This document shows positions 25,560 to 35,660 of a stretch of DNA of 64,000 nucleotides, in pieces. The stretch covers positions 11,475,001-11,539,000 of the forward strand of contig OX419758.1 of assembly GCA_948567375.1 (NCBI GenBank), in the 5' to 3' direction. The position numbers and the translations under genes are program-made. The DNA comes from Lunularia cruciata. Lineage: Eukaryota > Streptophyta > Marchantiopsida > Lunulariales > Lunulariaceae. Under the pieces are notes generated by a model. That model was not told the DNA's origin. It searched no databases and saw nothing but the letters and a program-made list of their open reading frames with translations. Each line of letters starts with the position of its first letter. Position 1 is the first letter of the stretch.

Positions 25560-28080
25560 GGAATATTGTTGAGGTAATCCTTCAATACTCAAGAATTGAC
25601 AAATGAACAATGAGAGCTAAGAGTGATCTACTCCAAAGCAAGCACTTGATGTTTTTGCTCTAGAATTGACAATTGGGTTCACACGCACTCATTCAAGAGA
25701 TGTAGAGGAGAGATGAGAAAGAAATTAGGGATCTTCATAGAAATCCTTACAATTGGAGAGAAGAGCATTAGAGAATGGTGCTAGGGGAGATTTAGGTCCT
25801 CCAAGAGTGATGATAAAGGACAATAAATTTGAGAAGACAAAAATAAAGTTAATATAACCATCAAGAATTGTGAAGAAGATGTCAAAGAGTAATAGCTAGA
25901 AATTTCATACTAACAAGGACCTTGCTCATAGATACCTCATTCACTCTATTATGAGCCTATTTTGCCCAAAGCAAACCATGTATTTGACAATCAACCAAGT
26001 AATATTTACACTTAAGGACACTTAGGTCAACAATTCTTAAGAGTAGAACTTGTCAATTAAGTGTACATGCTCTATTTGGGGGCCCCGCTCCATGATCAAA
26101 GAACTCAATGAGGATAAAGAAGCTATCTATCTTGCTTCATTTGCAATTTACTTCTATATGGGGTTCAATTTTTTAAGTGAAGACGAGAGTATGCAATTTG
26201 GCACACATTTCATGTATGAGTAGTATCTCTTGGCCTAACCTGAAGGACACTCCATGATCAAGAACCATCAAGATGCAAATGCAAAGTTTTTGGATCCAAG
26301 AGAGTTTGTGGAGGTGAGGGAAGTGGTAGTGATAGCCACTTGCAAGAAGAAGAACTTACCTTCTACAAGTGAAGCTCTAGAGAAGAAGCTAAAGAGAGCA
26401 AGGACAAATCCTCATGTGGTCAAGATTTCTTTGGATGAAGAGGAAGTTGAAGATGAAGAAACCAAAGAAGGCAAAAAGACAACATAGTAGAAGAAGAGCT
26501 TACTCTACAATGAACCAAGCCAATTTTGGAGGAAGAAGTACATTATCATGCAAATGGAGAGTCAGCTCCTCAAGAAGAGGTTCTACTTGAAGTAGAGAAA
26601 GTTGTTGTCTAAAAACAAGAAGATCTTTGATCCAAAGAACCTACAAGTACAACTCAAGTGGAATCAAGTGATAAAGTTTAGGTTTAAGATCAGGTGGATG
26701 TGGAAGGCAAGGCAAGGGAGACTTCACCTAGAGCTTGCTAAAAGAAGAAGAACAAAGTTTCTTCACTAAAGTAGTTTTGGCACTATTTGTAGTAGATAAA
26801 TCAAAATTCATAGTGAATTTGGTAGAACCCACTCTTAGGTTCCTATGGATGATTCTCCCTCAATATAGAAGAATGGTATGATGAAGAGAATCTACAATAG
26901 ATAAACTTACAAAGGCCAAGATTCATAATTAAGCTGTTGGCTCAAACTCTTAATGAGCATGTATAGGTAGTTCCCAAGTTAGCGAGGATATCCTTGAAGC
27001 TAAGGGAATATAAATTTGAAGCTTCAAGAAACCTTTGATATTGTAGTACTAGAAATTATAGACTACAACAAGAGAATTTAAAGTCTCCTTAGAAAGGCTA
27101 TAGGTGGAGGTAGTTCTTTGCAATAGAGTAGTACAAAGAATCCTTCATTGAATGAAGATTCTTTGCACTTGTACATATCTTCTTAGTCGTATAATCCTTG
27201 GATTAGGAGTCCAAAGAGAACTAAATAGATTTTCTTTGAAGAGAATTAAAAAATTCCCAAGACACATGTTAGTGATTTGATAGTGTACTGATTAGTAGAT
27301 TAAGTTAAGACAAGATAGTAAAAAATTCTAGAGTCTCGATGTAGAGTCCAAATGCAAGGAGTGAAATTTTGATAGATCGTTGCACTTCCTCAGCCATCAG
27401 ATTTCTTAAAGATATTTAAGGCTTTCTATCACTATAAATATTCCTTCAATCCATGTAAGAGAATACAATGAAAGAGCCAAAAGCTCTTTCTCACTTATAT
27501 TGAATTTTGAGTATTTGCAATGAGTCTGAAGTGAGTAGTGGTGAGGAACTTTGTAGTAGGAACACAAGAAGCTGAGTATGTGTGATCACTAGTACTTGAG
27601 GCTAGGATCTAGGATCCTTGGTAGTTTTGAAGGAATGGGGCAAGGGATTGATGAGTCTTAACTCAGCTCACAATTATAGGGCTGTACCATCACCCTAGTA
27701 TCATACACAGAGGAACATTTTATGAAAAGCGCTGTCCAGTTATAGTGTTGAAAGAATCATGGAATCAAAAGGTAATAATTTTCCATCAATGCAAAGGTTC
27801 TTTGAATTTGTGCCTTCTAAGAAGAGTAGAAAACATTTTTTGGAGTTGTAATTTCATAATTGAAGTAGCCTCTTTAGAGTGATTAAATCATCACATTTAG
27901 GAAAGTTGGAACTTAGCTTACATGAAAGTATCTTTGGATTTTCTTTTTGTTGTAGTGTGCCATAGTTGGTGACATTTATCTCTTTTAGGCGTGGTTCTTG
28001 CCCAAGAGGTTAAACAAGAAACAACAAAGAACTACATTAGTGATACTTCTCTTCAAATATATCTATTTCCAAACCATATC
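25560..28080 (+). repeat. Unclassified repeat family U, copy 2
   Basis: Plus-strand relic matching copy 1 in order. It starts near a GGAGAGAAGAGCATTAGAGAATGGT block (25755), carries FAIYFYMGFNFLS (about 26142-26180), then a 77-residue charged open frame (26254-26487) that is basic first and ends in an acidic EEEVEDEE tail. It ends in the shared non-coding 3' block at 27490-28080. Its downstream flank was then used as target by the methyltransferase retroelement at 28275. Confidence 0.5.
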
Positions 28081-28269
28081 TCCATGGGAACAACTTGTTT
28101 CTTACTAATATATTGCAAAGCGTATGACACTAGGTTGTCACAATATTGAGAATACTATCTTGTCTTATCCTATCTACTTGCCTATAAGTTAATTAGGCAT
28201 TTTACACATGCTAATGAAAGTATCTATTCTTCCCCAAAGAAAACTTAAAAAATTGAGTTCTTTGGACTT

Positions 28270-28274
28270 ACTAC
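28270..28274. repeat. Left target-site duplication of the methyltransferase retroelement
   Basis: ACTAC directly left of the element start TGTCACGCC. The same five bases stand at 38128-38132. If the element is taken to end in CA at 38128, the duplication shrinks to CTAC (four bases). This brackets the element as one insertion event made by an integrase rather than by a tyrosine recombinase. Confidence 0.65.
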
Positions 28275-28659
28275 TGTCACGCCATTTGTAGTTCCGCATC
28301 TAGATGCTCGGACACTGGAGTTCCAGTGATAGTAGTTAGAGTTATTCTAGCAATTTCTCAGAGACTACTTTCCGACGGTTAGATTTTGTGTTCGGGGTAC
28401 TGACTTCACGGTGGGGCCCACCATCACTTTGCACCGTTTGCACCGTCGAGTGTGCCATCAGCGGGACCGTTAGGGTTTCAGTGCTAGCTCAAGTCCAGGG
28501 GGTATAGTTTTGAAGTGAGCTCCAAAGAGCTCACTTCTCTGATGTTTGAGTGGGTGTGGCTTGACTGTAATCAGTGCACAGTTGTTGGTAATTTATAGAG
28601 TGACAAATCAAGTACTGATTTGAGTTGAGTTGAGTTGAGAGTGGTAAGCAATCTGATTA
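28275..28659 (+). repeat. Terminal repeat A, left copy (A1)
   Basis: Begins TGTCACGCCATTTGTAG and matches 37574-38022 until a shared GATTA. A1 lacks about 65 bases present in A2 (between GATGTT and TTGAGTGGG), apparently lost by recombination between two TTGAG words. It is followed directly by internal leader sequence (CATCAGAGAAG), not by the B repeat. The partial copy at 60700 also begins at this point, so this left end recurs. Confidence 0.8.
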
Positions 28660-30151
28660 CATCAGAGAAGTGAAGTCAGGGGGAAATTGGGTGCAAGAAC
28701 TATGAGTGTTGGTGGTATCTCCAAGCTAGGTGGATCGTTGGTAGCTCGATTCAAGTTTTGTGTTTCCCTAGTGTGTAGAAGATCAATCGATTGATGCAGA
28801 TTTGGCAATTAGGCGGACGGTGTGTGGAAGCGTTGGCCAAATTTCGAGCAAAGAAGAAGCAATTTTTGAGTAGTGTTGTGATTTTGAGCTCAAGAGGTGA
28901 AGGCAAGACCAATTTGCTGCAAGTTGGGCTCAGAAAGTCAAATTGAAGGTGGAGTTGGGAAGCATTTCTCATGAAATTGTGATTTGGAAAAACCCATTTT
29001 GTCAATTTGGCTTGAGTGGAAAGTTAGCGGGGGATTTGGCGGACAACCATCTTTAGGGTTTACGTCAGATTTTACGTCAGATTTTAGCCAAAATTGGAGG
29101 AGTTTTCACTGTTTGGCCAGATTTGGAGGACTTTTGCTAGTTTGGAGGACTTTCACAGATTTGGAGAAGTTTTGCCAATTGTGGAGGAGGTTCAAAGTGG
29201 CAACAAGATTTGCTAGTTTCAAGGACTTTCGCAGATTTGGAGAAGTTTTGCCAATTGTGGAGGAGGTTCGAAGTGGCAACAATAAAGGCCTCATTTGGGC
29301 ATTTAGAGGCTTCGAGGCATAGGGCTGTGGGCTACGAAGGCCTAGAAGGGCCAGCAAGCCAGCTAGTTTAGAGTAGATCTTGGTCATTGGTTGGCAAAAT
29401 CTGCCTTTCCTGCTAGATTGTGCGCAACAGGGTTTGACCCCTAGATCTCTTGTTCCTAGACTGGTGCCCTAGCCAACTGGTGCACCCTCACTTGTTGTCA
29501 TAGTGACTGTGCCACTATTATCTATACACATGTAGCTTTGGCTAAAAGAGGCAGTTTGATCCCATTCTTGGTGATCCTGGTAGCTTAGGACTTAGATACG
29601 AACTGCTCTTATGTCAAATGCCAAATGGTGGCAAAGTCAATCCCGTGTTGTGTTATGAGATGGAGGGTTTTTGTTTAGATTTCTTGTGATTGGATCCACT
29701 CCATTCTTTACTTCCTATTTGTGCACCACGTTTGTGTGAGGTGCCCTAATTTTTGAGCGTTGGTGCTCTGGTGTGCTCTCGGAGGTGAGGCTGGAGTGAT
29801 GACCAGTCAGACTACCTTTGTTTCTCTCCGGTGAGGCAGGAAGTGATGACTTGCAGACCGTGAGAGTGCGTGTTATGATGGCAGGTTACAGGTTGCCCTT
29901 CCCCTAGTGTAGTTATCTCGGTTAGAGTTACATTAGTGGGTGGTGCTTAGTTGGTATTGGCACTTGGTGGTGTTGGCACTTGGTGGGGTACTTGCGGTTG
30001 CGACTTGCGGTAGCAGTTGGTGGTTTGGGTTTGCTATTGTGGTTACTTTGTCACAACGGAGTTCTTTGTAGATTCTCAAAGAGTTAGCCCTGCAGTACGC
30101 AGTGGGTTTACTCGGAGTGGTGCTTGGTATCAGCCTATATCTCAAGTCCCA
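28660..30151 (+). other. Long untranslated leader of the methyltransferase retroelement
   Basis: About 1.5 kb between A1 and the first Gag ATG at 30152. No clear primer-binding site was found: the start, CATCAGAGAAG, shares only ATCAGAG with the usual plant initiator-Met site. The leader contains repeated AGATTTGGAG(G/A)A(G/C) words and a duplicated 75-bp block. The same leader, diverged, stands at about 61080-62460 in the second copy, so it belongs to the element. Confidence 0.6.
29145..29290 (+). repeat. Two tandem 75-76 bp units in the leader
   Basis: GGACTTTC(A/G)CAGATTTGGAG followed by AAGTTTTGCCAATTGTGG and AGGAGGTTC(A/G)AAGTGG occurs twice, starting near 29147 and 29222. Shorter versions of the same words precede it (29090-29145) and recur in the second copy's leader. 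It is a local duplication within the untranslated leader. Confidence 0.75.
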
Positions 30152-31808
30152 ATGAGGGAGGAGATTGACTCTGAGTTGGAGTTCGACACAAGAGCTGATT
30201 CAATTGAGAGTGCACTTGGTGTGTCCGCACCGTTGTTGTGGGACATGGACAAGATTTATGGGGCCTCCAAAGGCCCTAGGCGTTACTTTGGTACAGTGGG
30301 TACCATTGAGTTGGATGACTTCATCCAAGAGTTTGATAGTTGGTGTGATCTGCAGCAAATGCGGAACCCGACTTTGTTCACACCCTTCATGGCATGGAGG
30401 GGGTTGTTTCAGCATCTGGAGGGTCCGCCGATGGATGACTACCATGAGTTGGTCTCAACACTATGTCTCCATCATTTCAGGCTTGGTGGCTAGGAGTAGA
30501 TCGGCTGTACCCACGAGTTCTAGCTCGAGTAGTGTTGGTGGAGCTAGTGGAGGTGCACTAGCTAGAGATAGTGCTACTACGAGTGGAGGAACCGCTGCAG
30601 GAGGTGGTGTGGTACCGGGGTTTAACCCCATGGTGGAGTTCTTTCTATGTTTGAGGCAGAACTACCAGGGAGTGCGGACTGACAAGCTGAGGAGCTTGCA
30701 GGAGTTCCAGCGGAAGGCTGGAGAGAGCCTACGCAAGGCATACACTCGCATGAGTCGGCTGATCAGTTTCACTCAGGGAGTTACTGAGGCCCAGGCAGTC
30801 CAGTTTTGGTATGGGATACTGAACATGGAGTTGCGACGTAGAGTTTGTCATGCTAGGTTGTTGCAGGCTACTTCGCCCACTTTGGCAGTAGTCTTTGGTT
30901 TGGCTGAGCGTATTGAGCTCAACATGGTGGAGGAGAAAGTGGTGACATCTGGATTTGGTAAGGAGACCTCATCCACGGCTGTGACTTCTTCTAGAGTGCA
31001 GCAGAGTGCACCACGCCCAGTTGGTTTTCAAGGACAGGGTGGACAGCCCAGATCCTATAGAGCAAGTGGAGGGCCTAGTGGAGTTAGACCCTTCCCCTCA
31101 TTTTTGAGTCAACAGCAGCCAGTGAGTGGTGGTGTTGCTTGTTGGACTTGTGGTGGACCTCACCATAGGAGAGAGTGTACTCAGGGCAGCGGACCTGATA
31201 CCTCTGGTGCATCACAGCCAACACAAGGGCAGTGTGAGCATTGCCACAAATTTGGTCACACTAGTGACCGGTGTTTTGACCTACACTTGGAGTTACAGAG
31301 TGGTAGGGCTGCTATGGCAGGTAGTAGAGGAGCTCCAATTCATGGAGGACGAGGTGGTAGAGGTGGTAGGAGAGGATCTACACCTAGTAGGGGTGCAATA
31401 CCTGCCCTTACTTCTGACACAACTATGGCTACTCGGATTGAGCAGTTGGAGCAGAGATTGGCTAGTATGGCTATTGTTCAGAGGAGATCAGATTCAGGTG
31501 CTGAGGCTTCCACCTCATATGCTAGTGATAGAGATGCTTTGGACTTCATGTGCGGAGTAGCACAGGTGGGTGCATCTGCAACAGTGACTAGGAGTGCAGT
31601 ACGTGCTCCAAAGCCTAGAGGAGCATCAGTGGAGTTGGACTCACAAAGAGGAGAGGTTGGGAGACAGGTCAAACTTCCCCAGTCCTTCACGCTATCTGAG
31701 GCATTGCAGACGACATCCATGGTTCCTAAACATCCCAATGCAAGTGTGGTAGGTGTTGATGGAGTATATGATGGACTACCTGCTAGTCAGCCACCTACTA
31801 CTACATAG
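30152..31808 (+). pseudogene. Gag region: capsid-like domain and two CCHC zinc knuckles (frameshifted)
   Basis: Would package element RNA. The first ATG at 30152 opens a frame reading through WCDLQQMRNPTLFTPFMAWRG; a deletion of about 44 bp near 30450 then shifts the frame, and the rest is read from about 30490 to 31805. The missing 44 bp are present in the second copy (about 62758-62801), which proves the loss. After a Ser/Gly-rich linker comes a retrotransposon-Gag-like helical part, then CWTCGGPHHRREC (31140) and CEHCHKFGHTSDRC (31233), two zinc knuckles, a Gly/Arg-rich stretch (HGGRGGRGGRRG) and a coiled coil (RIEQLEQRLASM). The frame stops at TAG 31806-31808 but similarity of style continues in frame. 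Confidence 0.8.
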
Positions 31809-32880
31809 ACTGAGTCTAGCAAGATGTTGGGGGTGGCTCAGCTGATTATGCGGCATCCTTTATTTTCAGCCAATGACATGTTTACATTGGGAGTTGACCC
31901 AGCCCCAGTATTCCGGTTGGCTGCAACGTTGTGTGAGAGTAAGGATGGTGCAGTTCCTACTACTAGAGTAGAGGTGGTTGGTAGTGGAGCTGACTTGGTT
32001 GAGGAGCATGGGATCTGTTCAGCGACCAGTGGTTTATGGCAGGCAATAGCGGCTAGACTGGAGGAGTTGCCAGCTAGACCGGCCTTTGAGAGAGCACGGT
32101 TTACACCTGGTGTTGTCCTATTGGATAACCAAAGGGGGATTTTTCATTTGGTGGGACCTTCAAGGAAGGTCTATATACCATAGAGAGTCTTGTTAGACTC
32201 TAGTGCGCAGCCCCTTATGTTGGGGAAGGCTGCAGTTGTCGGTCTGGAGTTACAGAAGACCGATGTGGAGAGGTGTCCATTTCAGATCCAGACATCTCTA
32301 GGTGGTGGTTCGACACAGTACATCACACGTGGAGAGCTTGTTGTCCAGGTTCAGCCTGGTCATCCGACTGATAGCTCGGTGGTGAGAGCTCAGGCTATTG
32401 CGATGATAGCTCAATCATATGATGTGCTAGTTGGGGGATCAATGTTATACCCCATGGGTTTCAACATTGACTATTGGGAGGAGATAGCCTCTAATAGACC
32501 TGGTTGGCAGTCTGGTGAGGGACGGGTATGTCGCCTACCAGTATGCTTTAGTAGTGGCAGTCTTGGCTCACTACAGTCCGGGACCATGGCAACATCAGTT
32601 TTAGCTTTCAGCGATGCAGTTACTTGGCCTGGTGACTTGTTGGAGGTGAACGCCCATGCAGAGGATACTCCAGTACCAGAGGAGATCACTTGGCTTTGGA
32701 GTATGAGTGGGATTGTTCCATCCACCTTGGATGTTCCATTGTGGAGTTCAGAGGAAGCATTGCAGCAACATGCAGATCAGTTGGTGCAGTAGGCTTGGAG
32801 TGGAGCCTTCGTACCATCAAGAGATGAGTGTGAGGATGAGCCTCCAGAGGCGATTGCTTTGACACATCTGGATACCACAC
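31809..32880 (+). pseudogene. Retropepsin-like aspartic protease region
   Basis: Would cleave the polyprotein. The fold's active-site motif appears as VLLDSSAQPLML (about 32187-32222) where DSGA would be expected; Gly to Ser is a one-base G-to-A change. Downstream hydrophobic strand-loop elements (YDVLVGGSMLYPMGFNID) fit the second half of a retropepsin. The region upstream of the motif (31824-32180) is in frame but unrecognised. In-frame TAG stops at 32181 and 32790 interrupt it. It continues into the methyltransferase without a visible boundary. Confidence 0.65.
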
Positions 32881-33890
32881 TCATTGCTTGGCAGTATCCA
32901 GTAGAGGGGATATGCCTATTGGAATTGTTTGGTGGGATCAGCACTGGACTAGCTGTGGTGTTACAGGCGGGTATACAAGTATAGAGGTACTTATATGTAG
33001 AGAGAGATGAGACTGCTAGGCAAGTCTCTCTACATCATGTGGCACACTTGGCCTATCAATATCCATAGTTATTATCAATGTCAGCGGTCAGAGGTTACCA
33101 GAAGGCCCTACCAGGAGATATTTCCTTACTAGGGGCGCATGACCTAGAGAGACATGGGCCTATTCACTTGGTGATTTCTGGATGGCCATGTGAGGAACAT
33201 ACACGTGCTGGTAGAGGATTGGGTCTTCAGGATCCTTGTTCTGGTGTGTTTTGCGAGATGTTACGGATATTACAACATCTCCAGGTTCATCAGTCCGTTT
33301 CTCCAGCTTACCTTTTGGAGAACATTCCTTTGATGGGTGATTCTCGCACTAGAGTGGTGGCAAGTACACATCAAGTCCATTCTTGGATGAGACCTGCTAT
33401 ATTTTTAGATGCAGCCAGAGTGGGATCACAGGCTCATCGTCTTTGTCTTTGGTGGACAAACCTCTTACCCAGAGGGGTTCTACAGTGCGCTTATGATGGG
33501 ATTCAACAACTTGACCACATCCTTGTTGATGATATCTTGGATGTTGGGCATCAGTCTCAGACAGTGGTAGTGGCTGATAGGTCACCTATGGCACTGGTGC
33601 ACCTAGTTGGACAGCCTAGAGCCGCATTTCCCACACTCATGAGTTTCCCAAGCTCTCATGCTTTTCAAGAGGGAGGACTTGGACTTGTTTGGGACTCACA
33701 GTTACAGAAGTTGGTGGAGCCCAACGCTAATGAGAGAGAGCGGGTGATGGGTTTTCGCATTGGTATTACCACTGTTCCAATAGTGTTAGAGGCATCTAGG
33801 CGTCAGGTGTTAGGATAGGCTATGGACCTGAATTGTTTGACATGGATTGTGAGCCTTGGCTTGGCAGAGCAGCATAGGATGCGCTTGATA
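32881..33890 (+). pseudogene. DNMT3-like cytosine-5 DNA methyltransferase domain within pol
   Basis: Would transfer a methyl group from S-adenosylmethionine to C5 of cytosine. Motifs are in canonical (not DRM-rearranged) order: I, LELFGGISTGL (about 32928); a following GIQV-x-RY and ERDE as in DNMT3; II/III region ending PGDISLLGAHDL; IV, SGWPCEEHTRAGRG with the catalytic Cys codon at 33189-33191; VI, LLENIP (about 33315); VIII, QAHRLCLWWTNL; IX, NERERVMGF; X, RRQVLG then MDLNCL. The PFDLVI-GGxPC style and motif X resemble DNMT3 more than DNMT1 or CMT. TAG stops at 32982, 33066 and 33816 break it, each at a place where Gln would fit. No chromodomain, bromo-adjacent or UBA domain is fused. Capture from a host or related gene followed by passage within the element is inferred. 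Confidence 0.85.
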
Positions 33891-34240
33891 GGCATCACCA
33901 CTCGGACACTTGTGAGCCCTGTGCCTATTGAGACAATTCAGGCACATGCTGGGGGTGATGGACCGAGTGGACATGGTATTCTTGGGACACATCCAATAGC
34001 TACTAGGGAGAGTGGTCTACTTGGAGTCCATCCAAGTGAGCGTGGGGTACTTGGATTACACCCTTGGTCCACATGGGACGCAGCTAGAGGACGTGTGGAG
34101 CTTGCAGCCAGAGTGGAGGGAGTTTTTCACACAGAGGTTGGGACCTCTAGTGGTTGGGAGCATGACACTATTGCTCCTAAGGGCCTAGTGTAGCAGTCAG
34201 TCAGTACGTCTTCCACTCCTACTATAGTTACAGAGGATAC
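33891..34240 (+). pseudogene. Linker between methyltransferase and RT with a GxLGxHP triplet repeat
   Basis: In-frame continuation of pol of unknown function. A short motif is repeated three times at about 33973-34062: GILGTHP, GLLGVHP, GVLGLHP, spaced by 7-10 residues. It is followed by a Thr/Ser-rich stretch and TAG at 34191. No family is recognised; it may be a flexible spacer or a host-factor docking segment, which is speculation. Confidence 0.55.
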
Positions 34241-35113
34241 TTGGGAGCCAGATCTTGGACCCAAGCTTACTAGAGAGGAAAGACGGAGGGATTGGAGGTT
34301 CTTGAGGAGTCACATGAGTTGTTTTGCCTTTAGTTTGAAGGATTTGGGTGCTCTGAAGGGACCTAGTATACGGATTGAGCTGACTAGCAACACACCAGTT
34401 TTTCGACGTCCTTATTGATATAGTGATATGGAGAGGACATTGATTCAGAGCCGGAGTAGTGACCTTTTTGAGGCTGGTTTGGTGGAGATTTCACATGTAG
34501 AGTATGCATCAACGACAGTGATGCCAGCCAAGAAGGATACGCATGGCAACTATACAAAAAGGCGGATGTGTGGAGATTACCGTCCTATCAACCGACAAAC
34601 CAGGGCTGATTGGTATGCCATGCCTACACCAAAGGAGATTTTTGATGCAATTGGGCATGCAAAGGCTTTAGTACTTTGGATCTTCAAGTGGGATATCATC
34701 AGTTGCCGATCAGGGAAGAGGATAAGTCCAAGACAACATTTTGGGCTATTGATCCTCACGGCAAGGATGTGTTATATCAGTGGAGGTTCTTACCATTTGG
34801 GTTAAAGAACGCTCCTGCTGAGTTCCAGAGGGTCATGGATAGGATCCTATCGGGATTGGATTTTGCTCGATGCTATATTGATGACATTTTGGTTTATAGC
34901 ACTATTGTGGAGGAGCATGAGAGACAATTGTTGGAGGTGTTTGAGAGGTTGAGATCTCATGGACTCAAATTACATCTTGGGAAGTGTAGGTTCTTCCACA
35001 AGCAGGTTGAGTATTTGGGTCACACTATCTACCCCGGAGGACTTGGTGTTCAGCAGACCAAGGTAGAGGCTATTGCACGTATTCCTCGGCCTACGGATGT
35101 GAGTAGAGTGTGA
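34241..35113 (+). pseudogene. Ty3/gypsy reverse transcriptase
   Basis: Copies element RNA into DNA. Motifs in order: RIELTSNTPVFRRPY, the MPAKKD/CGDYRPIN block (34516-34600), LDLQVGYHQLPI (34675, catalytic Asp), FGLKNAPAEFQRVMD, and YIDDILVYS with both catalytic Asp codons intact (34880-34885). A single T is missing near 34666, shifting the frame between GHAKA and the LDLQ block. TGA stops at 34416-34418 and 35111-35113 both stand where Arg is expected. Otherwise the domain is well preserved. Confidence 0.9.
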
Positions 35114-35660
35114 GCATTCCTTGGGTTGGCGAACTTCTATTGCCGCTATGCTAGAGGATTTAGTGCCATTGCCAAGGCCTTGACGAAGCTGACCAAGCTT
35201 ACACATGAATGGTGTTGGAGAGATGAGCAAGAGAGAGCTTTTGTAGAGCTCAAGGAGAGGTTGACATCTGCTCCTATTTTGAGGAGACCGATCAGGGGAC
35301 GACCATTTCAAGTTCACACTGATTGGAGTATGTTGGGGCTTGGAGCGGTGCTCACCCAACATAATGATGAGGAGAAGGAGTTTGTGGTGGCCTATGCTAG
35401 TCGCTCAAACAATTCAGCGGAGGCAAAGTATAGTTCATATGAGGGAGAGTGCTTGGCAGCAGTTTGGGCAATAGCTCATTTCCGATGTTACCTATTTGGT
35501 AACTCCTTCACTCTCATCACTGATCATCAGCCGCTGAAGTAGTTGATGGAGTCCGACAAGCTTTCAGGGAAGCTTGCGTGATGGGCTCTGATTTTACAGG
35601 AGTATGATTTCACGGTTGTTCACAGACCTGGAGTGGTGAACCGTGATGCAGATGGGTGAG
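35114..35660 (+). pseudogene. RNase H of the Ty3/gypsy pol
   Basis: Degrades the RNA strand during reverse transcription. It opens with AFLGLANFYCRYARGF (the RT/RNase H connection), then FQVHTDWSMLGLGAVL (first catalytic Asp), AKYSSYEGECLAAVWA (catalytic Glu) and LITDHQPL (third Asp). Stops: TAG 35540 (a Gln position), TGA 35579 (an Arg position). Near 35656 one T is missing, which breaks a DADGLSR-type ending into a new frame. Confidence 0.9.

Noticed and set aside
28660-28680. Initiator-Met primer-binding site after A1
   Set aside because: Only ATCAGAG of the usual TGGTATCAGAG is present; too little to call, and the same sequence in the second copy does not improve it.
30165-31808. A 547-codon single intact protein
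   Set aside because: The first hundred or so codons are in the wrong frame relative to the true Gag start at 30152. The long open frame arises from the 44-bp deletion, not from a natural start.
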